This document shows positions 1 through 7,733 of a DNA stretch of 23,124 bases, one piece after another. Source of the stretch: RUG14186 sp964644555. GTDB taxonomy: Bacteria > Bacillota > Clostridia > Eubacteriales > Anaerofustaceae. Positions within the stretch are counted from its first letter, which is position 1. The number at the start of each line of letters is the position of its first letter. The DNA lies in NCBI GenBank assembly GCA_964644555.1, contig CAZXWI010000016.1:1-23124 (forward strand). Reading direction: 5' to 3'. The notes under the pieces are model-generated. The model saw nothing but the letters and a program-made list of their open reading frames with translations. It was not told the DNA's origin and did no database searches. The position numbers and the translations under genes were made by a program.

Positions 1-276
1 ATCATATACTGTAATTACAGCATATCCCTCATCGGAAAAAGAAGTATCCGCTACTTGACCGTTTATTAAAATATCGCATGAACCTAAAAAATTGATACTG
101 AGTTTTAATTCATGCGGTTCTTTGTAGTAATAAGACTGTGTATAAAACACATCGTTGCCCGAAGTATTTGAAGTAGATGTTACATTCTGCACATTGAGCG
201 AAATATTGCGTGCACTCAAACATAATATGCCTAACAATACAATTATACTCAATACTTTTTCGATTTTCTTAAACAT
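1..276 (-). CDS. Hypothetical membrane-anchored or exported protein, N-terminal part (runs off window)
   Basis: An open frame of 92 codons runs from an ATG at 276 to the window edge without a stop. It begins MFKKIEKVLSIIVLLGILCL, a short basic stretch and then a hydrophobic segment, so it looks like a signal peptide or a single N-terminal membrane anchor. The rest is rich in Ser, Thr, Asn and Tyr, as in extracytoplasmic beta-rich domains. I recognise no family. It starts 28 bases after the stop of the flavoprotein gene on the same strand and probably shares its transcript. No good Shine-Dalgarno site is visible before the ATG, so the start is the only in-frame ATG rather than a proven one. 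Confidence 0.55.
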   Translation of the reverse strand, partial: MFKKIEKVLSIIVLLGILCLSARNISLNVQNVTSTSNTSGNDVFYTQSYYYKEPHELKLSINFLGSCDILINGQVADTSFSDEGYAVITVYD

Positions 277-304
277 ATAAATATTATATGCAATAAAATC
301 GATT

Positions 305-1522
305 TCAAACACTTTCCCCTGCCAAATACCCTGTAGAGAATGCCAACTGTAAATTGAAGCCGCCTGTAAAAGCATGAAGTGCGAGCATTTCGCCTGCGAA
401 ATATAAATTCTTTACAATCTTGGATTCCATAGTCGATGAAACTACTTGTTTTACATCAACCCCTCCTTTTGTAATTATCGCTTCCTTAAATTCGCCAAGC
501 GACTCAACGCTCAATGATAGATTTTTTATATTATCCAAAATACTCTTTCGCTCGTTAACAGTCAGTTGATTAACTTTCTTTTCGGGGGAGATTTTACTTA
601 ATTCCACAATCAAACCGATAAGAGATGACGGAAGAAGTTTGACTAATGCATTTTTGATATCTTTATTTCTGAACTCTTCGAAATCTCTTAATATTCTATT
701 GTCGAGTTTCTTTTCATCCAAAGCGGGTTTTAAGTCTATCGAAATGCGGTATTCGCAATCTTTTTTCATCAAGCAGCTCATCGTTAAGATTACAGGCCCA
801 GACACACCCGTATGGGTAAAGAGCATTTCTCCCATCTGGGTATATTTCTTTTTATTGTTTTCGTATAATGTTACCGACACATTTTTCAAAGATAAGCCTG
901 CTAAATTTTCAACCCATTTTTCTTTTGTTTTTATTCCCACCAAAGCAGGTGTCGGCTCAATGATATTGTGCCCTGCTTTCTTTGCCAAAGCATAACCGTT
1001 GCCGTCAGAGCCTGTAGTTTCGTAGCTTTTTCCTCCGCAGCAAAGTATCACGGCATCGCATCTTAATTCTTTTCCGCCTAAGAATCTAACACCGCATACT
1101 GTTTTGTTTTCGATTATAAGCTCTTTAACATATGTATCAAGCATAACATTAACATTGTTTTCATTAAGAAGTCTTGTAAGTGCTTTTGTTACATCGCTTG
1201 CTTTATCGGATTCGGGAAATACTCTGAAACCTCTTTCCACTTTCGTTTTTGTTCCCGCTTCTTCCAATAACTCCACCAAATTATCAGGAGTAAATGTATA
1301 TATGCTACTATAGGCAAAAGAAGGATTTTCAAAAATGTTATCGAAAAAATCACTCAAATCGCATGCATTTGTTACATTGCATCGCCCTTTACCTGTAATA
1401 TATATCTTCTTGCCTAACTTTTCGTTTCGTTCGCACAAAATTACTTCATTATTGTTTTTCGCCGCCGCATATGCCGCCATCATTCCGGCAGCACCGCCAC
1501 CTATTACTATTATTTTTTTCAT
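305..1522 (-). CDS. HI0933/YtfP-family FAD-dependent oxidoreductase
   Basis: This is a 405-residue flavoprotein of the HI0933-like family (also called YhiN/YtfP or aminoacetone-oxidase family). The N-terminus MKKIIVIGGGAAGMMAA is a Rossmann dinucleotide fold binding the ADP part of FAD, with the glycine motif at residues 8-13. It is followed by the family hallmark GKKIYITGKGRCNVTN at about residues 37-52. The C-terminus has the second FAD-contacting stretch, YFAGEMLALHAFTGGFNLQLAFSTGYLAG. Length is normal for the family. The physiological substrate is not established for this family, so no pathway is assigned. The gene follows trkH after 151 bases and is separated from it by a hairpin. An extended -10 box lies about 25 bases before its ATG. 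The ATG at 1522 is the natural start although its Shine-Dalgarno site is weak. Confidence 0.9.
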   Translation of the reverse strand: MKKIIVIGGGAAGMMAAYAAAKNNNEVILCERNEKLGKKIYITGKGRCNVTNACDLSDFFDNIFENPSFAYSSIYTFTPDNLVELLEEAGTKTKVERGFRVFPESDKASDVTKALTRLLNENNVNVMLDTYVKELIIENKTVCGVRFLGGKELRCDAVILCCGGKSYETTGSDGNGYALAKKAGHNIIEPTPALVGIKTKEKWVENLAGLSLKNVSVTLYENNKKKYTQMGEMLFTHTGVSGPVILTMSCLMKKDCEYRISIDLKPALDEKKLDNRILRDFEEFRNKDIKNALVKLLPSSLIGLIVELSKISPEKKVNQLTVNERKSILDNIKNLSLSVESLGEFKEAIITKGGVDVKQVVSSTMESKIVKNLYFAGEMLALHAFTGGFNLQLAFSTGYLAGESV

Positions 1523-1561
1523 AACACATACCGTTTTTGTTTTTCATTATAACACATACCG
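1521..1561. repeat. 13-bp direct repeat ATAACACATACCG, two copies
   Basis: The sequence ATAACACATACCG occurs at 1521-1533 and again at 1549-1561, a period of 28 bases. The right copy overlaps the putative -10 box and the left copy abuts the start codon of the flavoprotein gene. It may be an operator or the residue of a local duplication of the leader. Confidence 0.6.
1546..1551 (-). promoter_or_regulatory. Extended -10 box before the flavoprotein gene
   Basis: On the minus strand the sequence reads TGTTATAAT, which fits an extended -10 (TGn-TATAAT). No convincing -35 lies 17 bases upstream, as is usual for extended -10 promoters. The predicted start of transcription is near 1539, giving a leader of under 20 bases without a clear Shine-Dalgarno site. 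This is a pattern match only. Confidence 0.4.
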
Positions 1562-1636
1562 CAAAACAAACATCAGCCAAAACGAAAAATATCCGAATGT
1601 ATTATCAAATTATCTTTACAATTCTTATATGAAAAG

Positions 1637-1667
1637 TGCACCCGTAAAGCAAAATGCTTTGGGTGCA
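1637..1667 (-). terminator. Hairpin directly after trkH
   Basis: TGCACCC-gt-AAAGCA pairs with TGCTTT-GGGTGCA around an AAA loop, 13 base pairs with a two-base bulge. It starts a few bases after the trkH stop codon. On the minus strand it is followed only by a short TTTTC run, so it may be a weak terminator or an attenuator ahead of the flavoprotein gene. Confidence 0.5.
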
Positions 1668-1673
1668 TCTTCA

Positions 1674-3215
1674 CTACATTTTCTTCCATGTCTTGGGGCT
1701 GAACAGAATCAACACCGGAAGAATTTCAAGCCTGCCGAGCAACATAGTCAAAGTCAATACAACCTTTGAAAATGGGCTGTACAGCGCAAATGAGGAATAC
1801 GGACCAACAGCCTCAAACGCAGGCCCTACATTAGATATGCAGGTAAGAGCAGCCGAGAAATTACTGAAAAATCCATGTGTAAGCGTGTATGTACCTGCAT
1901 CCGAGCTGATTATTATTTCCTGCCCGTTTACGGGATCGAATGACAATAAGAACACTGCAAAAACAAATATAAAAAAATACAGTGTGATAAACACAAAAAC
2001 ATCGTTTATCGTTTTATTGTCCAATGTTTTACCCTCAAATTCCGATGACGCAACATAATGAGGATCAATCAGTTTTCTTATGTTTACATGAATTCCTTTC
2101 ATTGCAATCACTATACGCGAAACTTTAATTCCCCCGGCTGTAGAACCTGCCATTGCTCCGATAAACATAACTATTATCAAACACATTGCAGCCGAACTCG
2201 GCCAAACATGATAATCTGTTGTTGTGTATCCGGCGGTAGTCATGAGTGATGCCACCTGAAAAAGCGAATGTCTGAAAGCTTCTTCGGCAGTATATGTCTG
2301 AGGAAAAGCTTGGATATGATTTACCAAGCTTATGAATATAACAGATACCGACGATACTATTATCAAAAAATATGCCTTAAATTCTTCGCTTTTTAAAACC
2401 TGCTTTAATTTGCCAATCAAAATCAAGTAATACAAGCTGAAATTACAGCCGAATAAAATAAGGAATATCGACATAACATATTGAGAAAACGGATTAAACA
2501 TTTCCATACTTCCCGGAATAAATCCGAATCCTCCCGTTCCCGCACAGCCGAAAGTAGACAAAAGAGCAAAAAACAGTTTTTCGCTCTCATAGCCGGGAAT
2601 CGGCTTATCAAACATAAGTATTATTACTTCCAAAACAGTCATTCCGAGATATATCAAATACAATATTCGTGCATTGACTTTCATTTTGGAAACCAATTTA
2701 CCAACCTGAGGTCCGGGGCTTTCTGCTCTGAGTAAATGCATAGACGAACCGTCATTGCTTTCGGGAATGAATATGAGCACAAATACCAATATTCCCATTC
2801 CGCCTATCCAATGTGAAAAACTCCTCCAAAACAGCGTGGAATGGCTAACCGCAGTAATATCGTTTATTACGCTCGAGCCTGTCGTTGTAAAACCCGACAT
2901 CATTTCAAAACAAGCGTCCACATAATTGGGAATATCCGAATTTATCACAAAAGGCAATGCTCCGAATAAGGTCATTACCATCCACACTAAAGCGGTAAGG
3001 GCAAATCCCTCCTTTTGGTATAAGTTATTTCGCTTGGGCTTTAAAAGCTGCATTAAAAATCCGCAAATCCATAAAATGCCCATCGGCAGTGCAAATGCGA
3101 TAATATTCATACTTGATTCTTTGTATATAAAGCACACAATGAGGGGAGCTAACATGAGTATCCCTTCAAGAATCATTATTTTTCCCAATATATTACATAG
3201 TTTTTTGTATTCCAT
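1674..3215 (-). CDS. trkH: TrkH-type potassium uptake channel subunit
   Basis: This 513-residue polytopic membrane protein belongs to the TrkH/TrkG/KtrB family, which conducts K+ (with Na+ or H+) into the cell. The four pore loops expected of the superfamily are visible in order: MSGFTTTGSSVI, FSTFGCAGTGGFGF, SLMTTAGYTTTDYHVW and CISNVGPAFEAVGP, each between hydrophobic segments. The length fits the family. A GAGG Shine-Dalgarno site sits 7 bases before the ATG. The gene begins 11 bases after the end of the trkA remnant, the usual trkA-trkH pairing. TrkH normally needs the cytoplasmic ring protein TrkA for gating. Because the adjacent trkA is disrupted, this channel may be unregulated or inactive unless another TrkA/KtrA is encoded elsewhere. 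The reading frame itself is intact. Confidence 0.93.
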   Translation of the reverse strand: MEYKKLCNILGKIMILEGILMLAPLIVCFIYKESSMNIIAFALPMGILWICGFLMQLLKPKRNNLYQKEGFALTALVWMVMTLFGALPFVINSDIPNYVDACFEMMSGFTTTGSSVINDITAVSHSTLFWRSFSHWIGGMGILVFVLIFIPESNDGSSMHLLRAESPGPQVGKLVSKMKVNARILYLIYLGMTVLEVIILMFDKPIPGYESEKLFFALLSTFGCAGTGGFGFIPGSMEMFNPFSQYVMSIFLILFGCNFSLYYLILIGKLKQVLKSEEFKAYFLIIVSSVSVIFISLVNHIQAFPQTYTAEEAFRHSLFQVASLMTTAGYTTTDYHVWPSSAAMCLIIVMFIGAMAGSTAGGIKVSRIVIAMKGIHVNIRKLIDPHYVASSEFEGKTLDNKTINDVFVFITLYFFIFVFAVFLLSFDPVNGQEIIISSDAGTYTLTHGFFSNFSAALTCISNVGPAFEAVGPYSSFALYSPFSKVVLTLTMLLGRLEILPVLILFSPKTWKKM

Positions 3216-3226
3216 GATATATCCTC

Positions 3227-3665
3227 TTATTCAAACACATCAGTTAAATCGTCAAAGTTTTTGTGTGTAGTAACTACTACATTATCACCCTGCAATATTT
3301 GAGTAACTCCGCTCGGAATTATTACTTCGTTGTTTCTTATTATGCAAGCAATAAGACAATTCTTCTTTATTTTTACATCTTTGAGAGCTTTGTTGTAAAA
3401 ATAATTTTCACCTTTTGCGTAAAATTCCAATGCCTCTACCTGATTGTTAACAAGCTGGTAAAGTGTTAAGATATTGCTTCCTCTGGAATTTTCCAAAGCC
3501 CGAACATATCCGATAATTATTTCAGATACTATATTCCCAACTTCGGAATCTTTATACATTGAAATCAAATCATCGCTTTTAACTTTCAATATCGTCTTCT
3601 TAACACCGCACTTGTCCGAAAACATTTTTACCTATTTTCCAAAGTCCTATAATTACTATTTTCAT
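3227..3665 (-). pseudogene. trkA: trkA remnant with a large internal deletion
   Basis: Both ends of a TrkA potassium-channel regulator are present but the middle is gone. From an ATG at 3665, with GGAG upstream, the frame reads MKIVIIGLWKIGKNV, the start of the first NAD-binding RCK domain, then stops at 3600. In the next frame, from 3625 down, comes the C-terminal end of TrkA: FSDKCGVKKTILKV, RALENSRGSNILTLYQLV, VEALEF and LIACIIRNNEVIIPSG. That is the tail of the second RCK_N domain plus the RCK_C domain, 132 residues. Intact clostridial TrkA is about 450 residues, so roughly 300 codons are missing and the two halves are out of frame. A lone C-terminal fragment starting at 3625 could in principle be translated, but it lacks the nucleotide-binding glycine motif. 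Confidence 0.85.
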
Positions 3666-3689
3666 AGTTTACATTGCTCCGAAATTATT

Positions 3690-4310
3690 TTATGTATTTT
3701 TTATAATTACCTGCTCTATAACATCAGCGGCATGTTCGCACAAATCGCAGCAATTTTCCAAACTCTCGTATATGGCTTTAGCACCAAACAATGCTTTGGT
3801 ATCTTTTTGAGTTGCAAAAAGTTCATGCATGGCTTCAATATAAATTTCATCTGCACAAGCTTCGATATCATTAACACTAACCAGCTTAGTACGTAGTATA
3901 TCGGGCTTTTTGAAATTTTTAAGTTCCGTAATACCTTCGTATAGAGCATTCACGCATTGATTGACTGATTTCGAAAGTTCCGATATCATCTTTGGCATAA
4001 TGGCGATATGATACATATAAATGTCCAAGATGACTTCGTCCAAAGCATCGGTGATATCATCGATTATTTGTACCAAATGAAGAATATCTTCCTGATCTAT
4101 GGGTGTAATAAATTCCGTTGAAAGTCTGTTTAAAATGTCGTGATGAATTTCATCGGCTGCATTTTCAATCTCGTGCATTTGCTTTCTGTATGCTCCCACG
4201 CTTTCCGAGTTGAATTTACATAAAATTTCCTCCAACAAATTCGATGCTTCCACGCAATATGATGATTGTTTTACTATCAGTTCAAAGTAATTGTTATTCT
4301 TTTTCGCCAT
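3690..4310 (-). CDS. DUF47/PhoU-like phosphate transport accessory protein
   Basis: The 206-residue helical protein matches the DUF47 (PhoU-like, Pit accessory) family. Typical signs are the acidic clusters that bind metal in PhoU-like folds: EIENAADEIHHDI at about residues 47-59, DDITDALDE at about 87-95 and DIEACADEI in the second repeat. The two halves resemble each other, as expected for a duplicated three-helix bundle. There are no membrane segments, so it should be cytoplasmic. It starts 13 bases after the phosphate permease gene and its AAGGAG Shine-Dalgarno site overlaps the permease's last codons, so the two are co-translated neighbours. Proteins of this family modulate PiT permeases; the exact mechanism is not established. 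It is followed by the trkA remnant on the same strand. Confidence 0.87.
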   Translation of the reverse strand: MAKKNNNYFELIVKQSSYCVEASNLLEEILCKFNSESVGAYRKQMHEIENAADEIHHDILNRLSTEFITPIDQEDILHLVQIIDDITDALDEVILDIYMYHIAIMPKMISELSKSVNQCVNALYEGITELKNFKKPDILRTKLVSVNDIEACADEIYIEAMHELFATQKDTKALFGAKAIYESLENCCDLCEHAADVIEQVIIKNT

Positions 4311-4323
4311 TTAAAATTTCTCC

Positions 4324-5373
4324 TTATGCAAATATTTTCAAAAAAAGTTTTGCCATTATAAATCCGAGCAAGCCACATCCGGGGAAAGTAAATACCCATG
4401 TAAGAACCAAATCTTTAACCACACTCCAGTTCACATTACTAACTCGTCTTGCCGCACCGACTCCCATTATTGCAGTTGTTTTGGTATGGGTTGTGCTGAC
4501 CGGAATACCCGTAAGAGATGATATAAGCAGACATATCGTTGCCGAAAAATCAGCGGTAAACCCTTGGTAAGGCTTTAGCTTTACCATATCCATACCAACC
4601 GACTTGATTATACGATACCCTCCTATTGAAGTACCAAGTCCCATAACGGCCGAGCAAAGTACCATCAACCAAACAGGCACAACAAAACTTACCGATACAT
4701 CACTTCCTCCTGCCATAGAAGCACCGAGTAAAAATATTGCCATGAATTTCTGCCCGTCCTGAGCTCCATGCATAAATGCCATTGCTGCACCGCCTGCTAC
4801 CTGAGCCGATGAAAAGAACTTTTCCGATTTTAGTCGGTTTTTGTTTTGAAATATGAGTACGGTTATTTTGGAAGAAACAAATCCCAAAACAAACCCAAGA
4901 ACAGTAGAAAGAAATATTCCGTAAATAACCTTTATCCATTCGACTGGGTTTATTCCGGAAAAGCTGTTTTGAATAGCAACTGCAGCTCCCGATATTCCTG
5001 CGATAAGTGCATGACTTTCGCTCGTGGGAATCCCGAAATACCATGCAGCCGTTGCCCAAATTACAATGGATGCCATTGCGGCACAAAGAGCAATAAGTGA
5101 AAGATGCGAATCCCCTCCGAAATCTACCATATTGTAAATTGTAAATGCTACCGATGCATTTACGGATGTCATTACAAACACCCCCAGAAAATTAAAGATA
5201 GCAGCCATGATAATAGCTTTGCGCACATCTATCGCTCTGGTGGAAACGCATGTGGCAATGGCATTGGGAGCATCAGTCCAACCATTTACCAAGATAACAC
5301 CCAAAGTAAGTATTGCGGAAACTGCCAGCATAGGATTATGCATCATTTGGTTTAAAAATTCAATCAAACTCAA
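4324..5373 (-). CDS. pit: PiT-family inorganic phosphate permease
   Basis: The 349-residue membrane protein is a PiT/PHO-4 family phosphate:cation symporter. The family signature appears twice, as expected from its inverted internal repeat: NGWTDAPNAIATCVSTRA near the N-terminus (about residues 30-47) and GAQDGQKFMAIFLLG in the second half. ISTTHTK-like SSLTGIPVSTTHTKT and PTSESHALIAGISGAA are also typical. About ten hydrophobic segments are evident. The start is TTG at 5373, supported by a strong GGAGG site 7 bases upstream; no ATG lies nearby in frame. A small hairpin (CGGTA/TACCG, 5385-5400) sits just before that site. It forms a pair with the downstream DUF47 gene. Confidence 0.92.
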   Translation of the reverse strand: MSLIEFLNQMMHNPMLAVSAILTLGVILVNGWTDAPNAIATCVSTRAIDVRKAIIMAAIFNFLGVFVMTSVNASVAFTIYNMVDFGGDSHLSLIALCAAMASIVIWATAAWYFGIPTSESHALIAGISGAAVAIQNSFSGINPVEWIKVIYGIFLSTVLGFVLGFVSSKITVLIFQNKNRLKSEKFFSSAQVAGGAAMAFMHGAQDGQKFMAIFLLGASMAGGSDVSVSFVVPVWLMVLCSAVMGLGTSIGGYRIIKSVGMDMVKLKPYQGFTADFSATICLLISSLTGIPVSTTHTKTTAIMGVGAARRVSNVNWSVVKDLVLTWVFTFPGCGLLGFIMAKLFLKIFA

Positions 5374-5449
5374 TTTAATACCTCCGGTAGTTTTTTACCG
5401 TAAATTTACTTAGGGATATCTATTTGCCCCAAGCATAAATTACCACAGC

Positions 5450-5455
5450 ATTATA
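5450..5455 (-). promoter_or_regulatory. Possible -10 box for the phosphate permease operon
   Basis: The minus strand has a perfect TATAAT about 77 bases before the pit start codon, in the 186-base gap after the kdpE terminator. No matching -35 is visible 17 bases upstream. The gap otherwise holds only the kdpE terminator and the small hairpin near the pit ribosome site. Confidence 0.3.
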
Positions 5456-5498
5456 TTACATTTTCGGCTAAGGGACGGCAAAGGGATATAAAACACCA

Positions 5499-5537
5499 CA
5501 AAAAAACTTATTTACCAAAAATTTGATAAATAAGTTT
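5499..5537 (-). terminator. Rho-independent terminator after kdpE
   Basis: AAACTTATTTA at 5504-5514 pairs perfectly with TAAATAAGTTT at 5527-5537. On the minus strand the hairpin is followed by a run of seven T. It begins about 22 bases after the kdpE stop and separates the two-component operon from pit. Confidence 0.8.
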
Positions 5538-5559
5538 ACCGAATTTGAATATGTTAGAT

Positions 5560-6273
5560 TTAATCATTCTTTTCCGAGTTCATTCTGTAACCTACTCCCA
5601 ATTCATTTGTGATGTACCATAGTTCTCCCGGTTTCACTCCGAATTTTCTTCGCATATTCGCCATATTGACCTGCAACTTTTTTACGCTACCCTCGTCATT
5701 ATAGCCCCATACACCTTTTATTATTGAAGAATATGTCATCATTTCTCCGCAATGCTCTGACAAAAACACCAAGATATTATATTCTGTCTGCGAAAGTTTT
5801 ATTTCCGAATTTTTTATAAAAACCTGCCTTGCATCATAATCTATAACCAAATCTCGAATTTCGAATTTACCTCCGGGCAGTTTTCCTATATCTGCTCTAG
5901 GGCGGTAATTTCTGAGCATCATGCGTATTCTTGCCAAAAGCTCTGCTGAACCAAACGGCTTTGTAACATAATCGTTGGCTCCGCTATCAAGTGCTTCCAC
6001 TTTATCTTTTTCATTTCCTCTTGCCGAAAGCACGATTATCGGAGTCAACGAATCTCGCCTTACAAATTTAAGAAAATTCATTCCGTCTTCATCAGGCAAA
6101 CCCAAATCCAAAATAACCACATCGGGTTGATGGGATATAAACAAATTTTTTGCCAAATTACAAGTCTGTGATAAGATAACTTGGTAATTTTCGGCTTCCA
6201 ATATCGTTTTGACCACCGACCTAATGCCGATATCATCTTCAATAAGTAAAATTTTGTATTTGTTATTCTCCAT
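5560..6273 (-). CDS. kdpE: OmpR/KdpE-family response regulator
   Basis: This 237-residue transcription factor has a receiver domain followed by a winged-helix DNA-binding domain, the OmpR/PhoB layout and most like KdpE. In the receiver, the acidic pair is E12-D13-D14, the phosphorylated aspartate is D56 in VVILDLGLP, and the conserved lysine is in DYVTKPFG. The C-terminal domain contains LSQTEYNILVFLSEHCGEMMTY and ends with the recognition helix and wing (VNMANMRRKFG, LGVGYRM). The start is set at the second ATG (6273) because the AAGGAG site lies 10 bases before it, while the ATG at 6282 would sit one base from that site. It overlaps the end of the kinase gene by 11 bases. No kdpFABC genes are nearby; the neighbouring trk genes are the obvious candidate targets. 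Confidence 0.88.
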   Translation of the reverse strand: MENNKYKILLIEDDIGIRSVVKTILEAENYQVILSQTCNLAKNLFISHQPDVVILDLGLPDEDGMNFLKFVRRDSLTPIIVLSARGNEKDKVEALDSGANDYVTKPFGSAELLARIRMMLRNYRPRADIGKLPGGKFEIRDLVIDYDARQVFIKNSEIKLSQTEYNILVFLSEHCGEMMTYSSIIKGVWGYNDEGSVKKLQVNMANMRRKFGVKPGELWYITNELGVGYRMNSEKND

Positions 6274-7323
6274 GAATATCATTCTCCTTACTCAGCGTAA
6301 ATCGAAATAAAGCTCCTTTATTTTTTCTGTTTTCCGCGCTTATATCTCCGTCATGGGCTTTAATTATTGCAGCACAAACACAAAGACCGATACCTGCAAA
6401 TCTCTTTTGAGAATCGGCAATATCACTGTTTATTCCGTAAGAATTTTCAAAAATATGTTTTATTCTGTCTTCGGGGATTCCGCATCCGTTATCCAAAACT
6501 TCGAAAACCACCTTACCACCCAATGTAAACACTCTAAGAATAAGTTCCGTCATCCCTTTAGCGTGATAAACAGCATTTTCCAAAAGATTTATTATTACCT
6601 GCTCTATTAAAATCGCATCGACCGATATAACGATTATTTCATCACTTATATCAAGTTTTACGCTTTGGTTTGGATAACGAAATGAAAATTTTGTTATTGC
6701 CGAATCCACCAACTCGTCTACGATCGTTGATGTCTTTTTAATCTCGACAGCACTTCCGCTGTCGATTCTGGTAATTGAAAGCAAATTTTCACCATTCTGA
6801 TGAGCCACTCGGAGTCCTCGCGAATATTTTGCAGCATAGAATCCTTTTGTTCTTCGCTCAAAACATTCTTTTTATCAAGCAAAGTAGAGCTGGCACTGTA
6901 TATTGTAGTCAGTGGAGTTCTTAAATCATGGGAAACCGATCTTAGTAAGTTTGCTCTCATTTTTTCTTTCTCACTCTCTGCTTTTATCGCTTCGGTTCTT
7001 TTGATTTTCGTGGTAAGCATACTCGTTATTACCGATATTGTTACCATTATAACCGCAGAAATAAGATTTACCGGCGTAATGAAATCGAAAGCAAAGTACG
7101 GATATGTAAAAATATAGTTTACGGCAAACATGCCTATAACAGCACATACAACACCGTAAACATACCCTTCGGTAAAAAGGGAAATGAGAAAAATCGCAAA
7201 TGCGAAAACAGTTGTAATATGCTCCTCTACTTTGATACCCTGAAACAATAAGCTTACCATAACCGATACCGAAAGTATCACAGCAGAAATGCTGAAATCT
7301 TTAATTAAATATTTCGTTTTCAT
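6263..7323 (-). pseudogene. kdpD: KdpD-like sensor histidine kinase, frameshifted
   Basis: Two overlapping frames together encode one sensor kinase of about 353 residues. The first (from 7323) gives four membrane helices of a DUF4118 domain, then the phospho-acceptor box SVSHDLRTPLTTI and the dimerisation helix up to EWLIRMV. It then runs into the unrelated tail KICFQLPES. The second frame continues exactly where expected with ENLLSITRIDSGS, then the ATPase domain: N box NLLENAVYHA, G1 box DNGCGIPED and G2 box GIGLCVCAAI. One base is missing near 6790-6793. The protein lacks the large N-terminal KdpD and USP domains, so even when intact it would be a short DUF4118 kinase. The start at 7323 has AGGAG 7 bases upstream, better than the earlier ATG at 7353. 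It pairs with the adjacent KdpE-like regulator. Confidence 0.85.
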
Positions 7324-7410
7324 TAATACGCTCCTATTATAATATTTTATCACTTGTTCATTTCGTTTTCATCAAAATCTTTCATATCGCCGAACAAATA
7401 CACATACAAC

Positions 7411-7449
7411 ATTTCAAAAAAACAAAATGCGAGATCATCTCTCGCATTT
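7411..7449 (-). terminator. Rho-independent terminator after the small lysine-rich gene
   Basis: AAATGCGAGA at 7425-7434 pairs perfectly with TCTCGCATTT at 7440-7449 around a 5-base loop. On the minus strand the hairpin is followed by TTGTTTTTTT. It lies 23 bases after the stop of the small gene and isolates it from the kdpD-like gene. Confidence 0.88.
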
Positions 7450-7472
7450 CATCTTTTCGGATATTATCCGAA

Positions 7473-7661
7473 TTATGCATTTAATTGTGTTATTAAAGTT
7501 TTTGCGATATCGCCTACTTTTATTTTTTCTGATTTTATTTTCTTTTTCAAGTCCTTTATAGCAACGGTATCTTTGTACTTTCCTGCGGCCATTTCACGAC
7601 CTAATTGTTTCTGCAATTTTCTTAATTCGTTTTTTTCTTTGATTAATACATTTGCATCCAT
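7473..7661 (-). CDS. Small lysine-rich hypothetical protein
   Basis: This is a 62-residue protein with no membrane segment or signal peptide. It is rich in Lys, Leu and Ala (NELRKLQKQLGREMAAGKYKD, IKDLKKKIKSEKIKV) and would form one or two amphipathic helices. I do not recognise the family. The start is set at the ATG at 7661, which has GAGGTGG 8 bases upstream; a GTG three codons earlier (7670) lies inside that ribosome site. A perfect terminator follows, and a TATAAT on the minus strand at 7674-7679 lies just upstream, though too close to the ribosome site to be a standard promoter. The compact gene with its own terminator suggests a real, independently ended transcript. Confidence 0.65.
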   Translation of the reverse strand: MDANVLIKEKNELRKLQKQLGREMAAGKYKDTVAIKDLKKKIKSEKIKVGDIAKTLITQLNA

Positions 7662-7733
7662 ACTCGCCACCTCATTATACTTTTTTATTTATTATAACAA
7701 GCAATGAGCGAAAGCTAAACTATTTTAAGCATA

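Noticed and set aside
1335..1769. Plus-strand open frame of 144 codons across the flavoprotein start
   Set aside because: It runs antisense to the flavoprotein, crosses the trkH hairpin and has no ribosome site or family resemblance.
4700..5086. Second minus-strand open frame of 128 codons inside pit
   Set aside because: It is out of frame with a clear PiT permease and is Cys/Arg/Ser-rich as shadow frames are.
6780..6800. Programmed -1 frameshift in the kdpD-like gene
   Set aside because: The zero-frame codons GTG AAA ATT do not give an X XXY YYZ slippery site and no stimulating stem is obvious; a simple missing base is more likely.
7336..7341. TATAAT as promoter of the kdpD-like gene
   Set aside because: It sits only a few bases before the AGGAG ribosome site, leaving almost no leader, and there is no -35.
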